Source: JAMWDF01 sp964645405 (GTDB taxonomy: Bacteria > Ratteibacteria > UBA8468 > B48-G9 > DSTR01). From it: a DNA stretch of 28,487 bases. The notes under the pieces were generated by a model. It searched no databases. It was not told where the DNA came from and was given only the letters and a program-made list of their open reading frames with translations. Both the position numbers and the translations under genes were made by a program. Location of the stretch: NCBI GenBank assembly GCA_964645405.1, contig CAZYCA010000002.1:1-28487 (forward strand). The letters are read 5' to 3'. Positions 23,552-28,487 of this stretch are shown piece by piece (the first letter of the stretch is position 1; each line of letters opens with the position of its first letter).

Positions 23552-24755
23552 GTGTAGATTTCTGCAGATTCATTATCTCACCTCGTTTCCAGCAAGTTTA
23601 CTTAACAGAGACGATGTAGGCCTGGCTAAACGAATACCTTTTGGAGGTATCAGTAGAATCCGTATCTCCTCGCAGTGTTTGAAAAGGCACTGGAGAACAG
23701 CAGAAGGACCTTTCTCTTTAGGTAGTTTGGGCACACCACTTTCTATCCGTTCCAGAAAAATCTTTGAGAAAGAAATTGTTGCTCCTTTGATAAAAGAAGG
23801 TTTCCCACAGGATTTAGTTGCCAGGGTAGTAAATAAACTGCAGGACCTTTTCCTCGGCAAAAGTAAAAAACGTGAAAGGTCTGTAGAATCCGAAGAAGAT
23901 GAAACAGTTAGTACCGAGCAGCTTATTGTCCTTGGCCGACCAGAGGTAGAGTACATCCTTAAGACCGCCAGGGAAATCTTACAGGAGTGTGGAGAAGACA
24001 AGAAAAAGCTGGATTCCAAACTGAAAGAACTGGAAAAGGATAAGAACCTCAGAGAAAATTTTAAGGCTCTGGCTGAAAACTGTAAGGCAGTGCTGGGGCT
24101 TGACGCTGCCTTATTTGGCAGGATGGTCACCAGTGACATTCTCGCCAGAGGTGATGCAGCAGTCCATGTTGCTCATGCTTTCACAGTTCACACTGAAGAG
24201 ACAGAGACAGACTTTTTCACCGCTGTGGATGACCTGCAATCAGAAACAGAAGAACTCGGTAGTGCTCATATGAATGAGACAGAGTTGACCAGCGGGTTGT
24301 TTTATGGTTATGTGGTAGTGGACATCCCGCAGCTGGTTTCCAACATTGAAGGTTGTGACAGAAAGGAGTGGCTACAGGCAGACCGGACACTTTCCGGTTC
24401 TGTAGTTAGCAGCCTCATTCATCTTATCGCTACGGTATCACCAGGAGCCAAACGAGGTTCCACTGCTCCTTACAGTTACGCCCAGTTTATGCTGGCAGAG
24501 TTCGGGGAAAGGCAGCCGAGAACTCTGGCTAATGCCTTTCTAAAACCTGTAGACTTATCCCAGCCAGATATTCTGAAATCTTCCATCTCGGCTTTATCCA
24601 GATACCTGAAGAACTTTGACCGGATGTATGGTCTGGAAGAAAAGCGGCGGGTGGTAGCTATGGTTGATACAGAAGACTTTCCGGCTGAACCGGTCCCATC
24701 GCTTGGTGAACTGGCAGAGTGGGCTAACAGCCTGGTGAAACAGGGGAAAGAATGA
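23544..24755 (+). CDS. casC: Cascade backbone subunit Cas7e (Cse4/CasC)
   Basis: A 403-aa RAMP-fold protein that polymerises as six copies along the crRNA. The start is diagnostic: LQIHYLTSFPASLLNRDD, then GLAKRIPFGGISRIRISSQCLKRHWR, the standard Cas7e opening. FGRMVTSD, DAAVHVAHAFTVH and SAHMNETELTSGLFYGYV are further family blocks, as is PGAKRGSTAPY. It is about 40 residues longer than E. coli CasC (363 aa); the excess is a Lys/Glu-rich helical region at residues about 100-180. The start has AGGAGG seven bases upstream. Confidence 0.95.
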   Translation: MAECRFLQIHYLTSFPASLLNRDDVGLAKRIPFGGISRIRISSQCLKRHWRTAEGPFSLGSLGTPLSIRSRKIFEKEIVAPLIKEGFPQDLVARVVNKLQDLFLGKSKKRERSVESEEDETVSTEQLIVLGRPEVEYILKTAREILQECGEDKKKLDSKLKELEKDKNLRENFKALAENCKAVLGLDAALFGRMVTSDILARGDAAVHVAHAFTVHTEETETDFFTAVDDLQSETEELGSAHMNETELTSGLFYGYVVVDIPQLVSNIEGCDRKEWLQADRTLSGSVVSSLIHLIATVSPGAKRGSTAPYSYAQFMLAEFGERQPRTLANAFLKPVDLSQPDILKSSISALSRYLKNFDRMYGLEEKRRVVAMVDTEDFPAEPVPSLGELAEWANSLVKQGKE

Positions 24756-25462
24756 AAACTTTTCTGGTTCTTCATTTTCAAGCTCCTTTTATGTACTTCG
24801 GTGGTCTATCTGTAGACAATTACGGAGGCATCCGTCCATTTCCTCCGCTTTCTATGATAACCGGTCTTCTGGCAAATGCTTTAGGCTGGACACATAAAGA
24901 TGGTTTGATGTTGAATCGTTTACAGGAGCGTCTTCTTCTTGCTTCCAGAATTGACCAGCAGGGAAAAGTCATTGTGGATTTCCAAACAGTAGACTTCAGC
25001 CAGGATTTTTTCAATGAAACCGGGTGGACAACATATGGTTACAGGGAAGATAGAACGAGCGGTTCTTCCAGGGAAACCCATATCAGGTACCGCTCTTATT
25101 ATGCAGATTGTGCCTGCACTGTAGTTTTCACTTTATCACCAGACCAGGAATACCCAACTGTTGCTGAAATTGAGAAGGCTTTAGAAAAACCGCAACGGCC
25201 TCTCTTCCTCGGAAGAAAATGCTGCCTGCCAGCAACTTTGCTGAAACTGGGAAAAATGGAAACTCCTTTTCTTCTTGATGCTTTGCGTCAGGCTTGCCCT
25301 GTACTGCAGGACGAGGTTTCTGCACAACTTCCAGCATCAGAAGCAAAGGGGTTACAAACTGGCACCATTTTCCCTCTGTCAGACCTCCGTGACTGGGTTA
25401 ACCAGGTTCATACCGGGGAAAGACTTGTCTGGGAAGGTAAAATCAGGCTGAAAAATGAATAA
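24752..25462 (+). CDS. casD: Cascade subunit Cas5e (CasD)
   Basis: A 236-aa Cas5-family RAMP protein that binds the 5' handle of the crRNA. It opens with the usual LVLHFQAPFMYFGG and RPFPPLSMITGLLANALGW blocks. The ending LVWEGKIRLKNE is also typical. It overlaps casC by ATGA and cas6e by 8 bp. Confidence 0.94.
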   Translation: MKTFLVLHFQAPFMYFGGLSVDNYGGIRPFPPLSMITGLLANALGWTHKDGLMLNRLQERLLLASRIDQQGKVIVDFQTVDFSQDFFNETGWTTYGYREDRTSGSSRETHIRYRSYYADCACTVVFTLSPDQEYPTVAEIEKALEKPQRPLFLGRKCCLPATLLKLGKMETPFLLDALRQACPVLQDEVSAQLPASEAKGLQTGTIFPLSDLRDWVNQVHTGERLVWEGKIRLKNE

Positions 25463-26198
25463 CAAACCAAACTCTCTTTATTTAGTTCGCCAGTACCTTG
25501 ACCTTCGTCGCCTTTTCACCTTTTTGGGAAGTGGAAGGATTCTCCCCAGGCAGGTTGATGCTGGCTACCTTGTTCACTGTTATCTGACAGAACTTTTTGG
25601 TCCCCTGAGACCACAACCCTTTGTCATTACCAGGACCTTGGGACCATGGCTGGAAGTATTAGGTTACAACAAGTATGACCATCACACCCTCATAAGACAA
25701 GCAGAAAAAAATCCTAAAAAAGACCTTCTTTCTGCTGTGCGGTGGGACAATTTCTCCAGCAAAAAAATGCCCGATTCATTTCCTGCAGGAAAGAACCTTT
25801 CCTTCCAGTTGCGAATCTGCCCTGTAGAAAGAAAAGCAAGAGGCTGCGGTCAGCACCGTCCTGGTGCGGAGATAGATGTGTTTCTCTCGGCTGTGGAGAG
25901 AAAACAGGAGATAACATCCAGAGAAAAAGTTTACACCGAATGGATTAAGAAAAAACTGGACGACACGGGTGCTGTTAAATGCCTTTCTTTACGGTTGTTA
26001 GGGTTTCGCAGGTCGCTATTTATCAGGCGTGACAACTTACGTAGATTTAAAACTCTGGAGAGACCAGATGTTCTCTGTCAAGGCTCCATCGAGATTAAAA
26101 ATTCTGCAGCATTCCAGAATCTTCTAAAACGCGGTGTGGGAAGACACCGCTGTTTTGGTTTCGGAATGCTTCTTTTAACAAGGAAAAAGCTGGTTTAA
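25455..26198 (+). CDS. casE: CRISPR pre-crRNA endonuclease Cas6e (CasE)
   Basis: A 247-aa Cas6e-type RNase that cuts each repeat 3' of its hairpin and stays bound as part of Cascade. H41 in AGYLVHCYLTELFG is the candidate catalytic His. The C-terminal Gly-rich loop is GVGRHRCFGFGMLLL, typical of RAMP proteins. It is longer than E. coli CasE (199 aa), mainly in the middle. Its stop shares one base with the start of cas1 (TAATG). Confidence 0.92.
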   Translation: MNNKPNSLYLVRQYLDLRRLFTFLGSGRILPRQVDAGYLVHCYLTELFGPLRPQPFVITRTLGPWLEVLGYNKYDHHTLIRQAEKNPKKDLLSAVRWDNFSSKKMPDSFPAGKNLSFQLRICPVERKARGCGQHRPGAEIDVFLSAVERKQEITSREKVYTEWIKKKLDDTGAVKCLSLRLLGFRRSLFIRRDNLRRFKTLERPDVLCQGSIEIKNSAAFQNLLKRGVGRHRCFGFGMLLLTRKKLV

Positions 26199-27058
26199 TG
26201 TTACAGGGACGATTAGGGCTGGAAACAGCCGGAATTGCTCACATAGATAGACATGGTTTACTCTGGCTTTCCCGCGGTAATCTTTATGTTGAAGATGGGA
26301 CTTTGCGTTTCATTGCCTCACCGAATTCTGAACTGAAACCTGGTAACTATGCTATTCCTTTCCAGCGCGTTTCAATGATTCTCATTGGCCCTGGCACAAC
26401 CATTACTCACGATGTCTTCCGCTTGCTTGCCCGGCATGGTACTTCTCTTGTGGCTGTAGGAGATGATGGCGTCAGATTATATACTGCACCCCCAATTGGA
26501 CCTAATGATTCTGCACTGGCGCGGAGACACGTTTCGCTCTGGACTAACCCTGACACCAGGATGAAAATTGTCAGGAAAATGTATGCTCTCAGATTTGGCC
26601 AGGAACCACCTTGTAAAACTATTGAGGAGCTGCGTGGTCTGGAAGGTGTGCGGATGCGCGAAATGTACAACCTTCTTGCCAGAAAGTATGGCATCCAGTG
26701 GCAGGGAAGACACTATGACCGGGCTCACCCGCAAACTAACGATGACCCTAATCAGGCAATTAACCATGCAGCCACAGCCGTAGAAGCAGCGGCTACAGTT
26801 GCTGTGGTAGCTACGGGTGCCATTCCTTCTCTTGGCTTTATCCACGAAGACGCCGCTAACTCCTTTTCCCTTGATATTGCGGACCTGTTTCGAGATGAGA
26901 TTACGCTTCCTGTTGCTTTTGAGGGCCTCCGTTTGTGCAAGGACTGTGGAACAGCTGATTTAGAAAGACAGGTGCGCAAACTTGCCGGTATTCGTTTCAA
27001 ACAAAAGAAGGTTATTCCCAGGATGATAGACATAATAAAGGAAGTGCTTGCACCATGA
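26198..27058 (+). CDS. cas1: CRISPR adaptation integrase Cas1 (type I-E)
   Basis: A 286-aa Cas1 that integrates new spacers together with Cas2. The metal-binding residues are present: E149 in ELRGLEGVRMREMY, H216 in GFIHED, and D226 and D229 in SLDIADLFR. The N-terminal beta domain (GLLWLSRGNLYVEDG) and the TTITHDVFRLLARHGTSLV segment match type I-E Cas1. The length is normal. It overlaps cas2 by 4 bp. Confidence 0.96.
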   Translation: MLQGRLGLETAGIAHIDRHGLLWLSRGNLYVEDGTLRFIASPNSELKPGNYAIPFQRVSMILIGPGTTITHDVFRLLARHGTSLVAVGDDGVRLYTAPPIGPNDSALARRHVSLWTNPDTRMKIVRKMYALRFGQEPPCKTIEELRGLEGVRMREMYNLLARKYGIQWQGRHYDRAHPQTNDDPNQAINHAATAVEAAATVAVVATGAIPSLGFIHEDAANSFSLDIADLFRDEITLPVAFEGLRLCKDCGTADLERQVRKLAGIRFKQKKVIPRMIDIIKEVLAP

Positions 27059-27390
27059 CAGTTATCGTTACCAGGGATGTAGCTGAGAGATTTCGTGGTT
27101 TTCTATCTTCCTGTATGTTAGAAATTGCTCCTGGTGTTTATACGGGACCAGGAATTAATTCCTCTGTAAGAGACCAAATCTGGCAGGTATTACAAGAATG
27201 GTTCAGTGTGATTGGCGGCGGTTCCATAGTGATGACCTGGAGCGATAAAACAGCACCTTGCGGCCAATCAATCAGAGTTCTGGGTTCCCCACCCGTAGAA
27301 ATAGTTAACTACGACGGCTTCTTTCTTTCATTTCGTCCGGAAAAGCCTCTATCCCCCCAGGAAGAGGAAGACAAAAATACTGCTCTTTGA
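27055..27390 (+). CDS. cas2: CRISPR adaptation protein Cas2 (type I-E)
   Basis: A 111-aa protein of the Cas2e/CasB-like ferredoxin fold. RGFLSSCMLEIAPGVYTG and SVRDQIWQVLQEWF are standard for the I-E branch, as is GGGSIVMTWSDKTAPCGQ. It bridges two Cas1 dimers and sets spacer length. The last bases, including the stop TGA at 27388-27390, contain the -35 box of the CRISPR array promoter. Confidence 0.95.
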   Translation: MTVIVTRDVAERFRGFLSSCMLEIAPGVYTGPGINSSVRDQIWQVLQEWFSVIGGGSIVMTWSDKTAPCGQSIRVLGSPPVEIVNYDGFFLSFRPEKPLSPQEEEDKNTAL

Positions 27391-27414
27391 AAATTTAAGT
27401 GTGCGGTTTATAAT
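27387..27414 (+). promoter_or_regulatory. CRISPR array promoter within a compact leader
   Basis: TTGAAA (27387-27392), overlapping the cas2 stop codon, is followed after 16 bp by a perfect TATAAT (27409-27414). Transcription should begin near 27421, about 12 nt before the first repeat. Only 42 bp separate cas2 from the array, so the leader is unusually short. Confidence 0.7.
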
Positions 27415-27432
27415 AACTTACGGTCAGGAAGA

Positions 27433-28374
27433 GTTTCCCCCGCACACGCGGGGATAGACCCCAATAAGCTTTCCGAGGACCTTGCCCCTGCCCGTTTCCC
27501 CCGCACACGCGGGGATAGACCCGTATATATGGACGGACCTGTTGGCATATGGCAGTTTCCCCCGCACACGCGGGGATAGACCTGGTGACAGGTCCGTAAA
27601 CAGGAGGGATAGGAGTTTCCCCCGCACACGCGGGGATAGACCTGCCGCAGTCCGTAAACAGGAGGGATAGGATGGGTTTCCCCCGCACACGCGGGGATAG
27701 ACCGGCCTTCCGAGGTCCCTGACCTTGTCTGATAGGGTTTCCCCCGCACACGCGGGGATAGACCGCACTTACGCAAATCCCGGCATTGCTGGCAAAAGTT
27801 TCCCCCGCACACGCGGGGATAGACCTGCTGGACTATAAGACAAAAAAACCTAATATATGTTTCCCCCGCACACGCGGGGATAGACCTTTTTGTATTGCTG
27901 CAAAATCACTGTCTGTGAGGTTTCCCCCGCACACGCGGGGATAGACCTGATGGTAGTGGAGTAAGTGGTGGTGTAGGTAGGTTTCCCCCGCACACGCGGG
28001 GATAGACCCGCTTTCCGAGGACCCTGACCCTGTCTGATAGGGTTTCCCCCGCACACGCGGGGATAGACCCCTAATATATGGACGGACTGCTGGCATTTGG
28101 CAGTTTCCCCCGCACACGCGGGGATAGACCCCGGCAGAATAGGTTGAAGGCAGACAGTGGCGTGTTTCCCCCGCACACGCGGGGATAGACCTTGATGGAT
28201 CAGTTAAATGGCGGCAAGAAGACCGTTTCCCCCGCACACGCGGGGATAGACCGCATGGATGGGAAATAGAGTATCGTTATTTCCCGTTTCCCCCGCACAC
28301 GCGGGGATAGACCCTATCGAAGTAAGGTCATGTCTATCCATGAGGGGTTTCCCCCGCACACGCGGGGATAGACC
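27433..28374 (+). CRISPR. Type I-E CRISPR array, 16 repeats and 15 spacers
   Basis: The 28-bp repeat begins GTTTCCCCCGCACACG, ends CGGGGATAGACC and forms a CCCCCGC-acac-GCGGGG type hairpin; it closely resembles the E. coli type I-E repeat in the same orientation, so transcription is rightward from the cas2 side. All 16 copies read as identical, including the last, so no degenerate end repeat marks the trailer. Repeats start at 27433, 27494, 27555, 27615, 27676, 27737, 27798, 27859, 27920, 27981, 28042, 28103, 28164, 28225, 28286 and 28347. Spacers are 33 nt except the third (27583-27614), which is 32. Seven spacers fall into three families of related sequences (1, 5 and 10; 2 and 11; 3 and 4). 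Confidence 0.98.
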
Positions 28375-28487
28375 TTTGACACGAGGCGGGCACATGTCGC
28401 ATTCCTTTATGCGGTAAGAAGCACACAGATAAAATGAAAAATTAAGCCTGATGAGACAGGAGATAAAGCGGTTTCAGAAGGAGAAGT
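28375..28487. other. Array trailer and possible upstream region of a next gene
   Basis: No gene is visible. A weak promoter-like pair (TTTATG at 28406-28411, TAAAAT at 28430-28435) and AAGGAG at 28478-28483 lie just before the window ends, so a rightward gene may start beyond it. A five-bp hairpin at 28398-28413 lacks a following T-run. Confidence 0.3.

Noticed and set aside
27433..28374. Self-targeting spacers against genes in this window
   Set aside because: By eye, no spacer matches the rest of the window on either strand; a full-genome search was not possible.
27395..28395. Several open frames on both strands across the array, with a repeated SIPACAGET or YPRVCGGN pattern
   Set aside because: They are translations of the CRISPR repeat; the 61-bp period is not a multiple of three, so the peptide pattern changes frame from unit to unit. 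No ribosome sites.
28398..28413. Hairpin CGCAT/ATGCG after the array as a terminator
   Set aside because: The stem is only five pairs and no T-run follows.

Overview
The window looks like chromosomal DNA from an uncultured Gram-negative bacterium of moderate GC content. An ADP-heptose epimerase points to lipopolysaccharide. A type II pseudopilin of the kind multiplied in the Planctomycetes-Verrucomicrobia-Lentisphaerae-Omnitrophota lineages, large secreted proteins with carbohydrate-binding folds, and a divergent RNase H-like protein lean towards that superphylum or a neighbouring candidate phylum. This placement is an inference; there is no rRNA or ribosomal protein gene to settle it.

Left part (1-8349): a GntR/LacI-type regulator, a pseudopilin and a secreted jelly-roll protein (cut by the window start) form a leftward operon. 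Two secreted proteins form a rightward operon. The two operons diverge from a 70-bp region with overlapping promoters and a 10-bp palindrome, so one regulator may control both. The second rightward protein (1154 aa) has a mutarotase-like domain, a DUF2341 domain and a LamG domain that is split by a seven-blade propeller.

Middle part (8318-18750): a PHP-domain protein; an operon of a TauE/SafE permease, an uncharacterised RNase HII-like protein and a Gfo/Idh/MocA oxidoreductase; hldD; an exported nitroreductase; a flavin reductase; a GH38 alpha-mannosidase-like enzyme; a decayed URO-D family pseudogene; and a bacterial deoxyhypusine-synthase-like gene. Several of these genes have no Shine-Dalgarno sequence and carry a -10 box only 5-8 bp before the ATG, which predicts leaderless mRNAs.

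Right part (18865-28374): a complete type I-E CRISPR-Cas locus in the order cas3, cas8e, cse2, cas7e, cas5e, cas6e, cas1, cas2, every junction overlapping, followed by an array of 16 identical 28-bp repeats and 15 spacers. The cas operon starts from a promoter that diverges from the deoxyhypusine-synthase-like gene. The array has its own promoter, which overlaps the cas2 stop codon. At least seven of the 15 spacers fall into three families of non-identical but homologous sequences, as expected if the cell has met variants of one element repeatedly. No wholly new defence system is evident. The most unusual items are the related-spacer families, the split LamG/propeller protein, the RNase H-like family protein and the leaderless promoter pattern.
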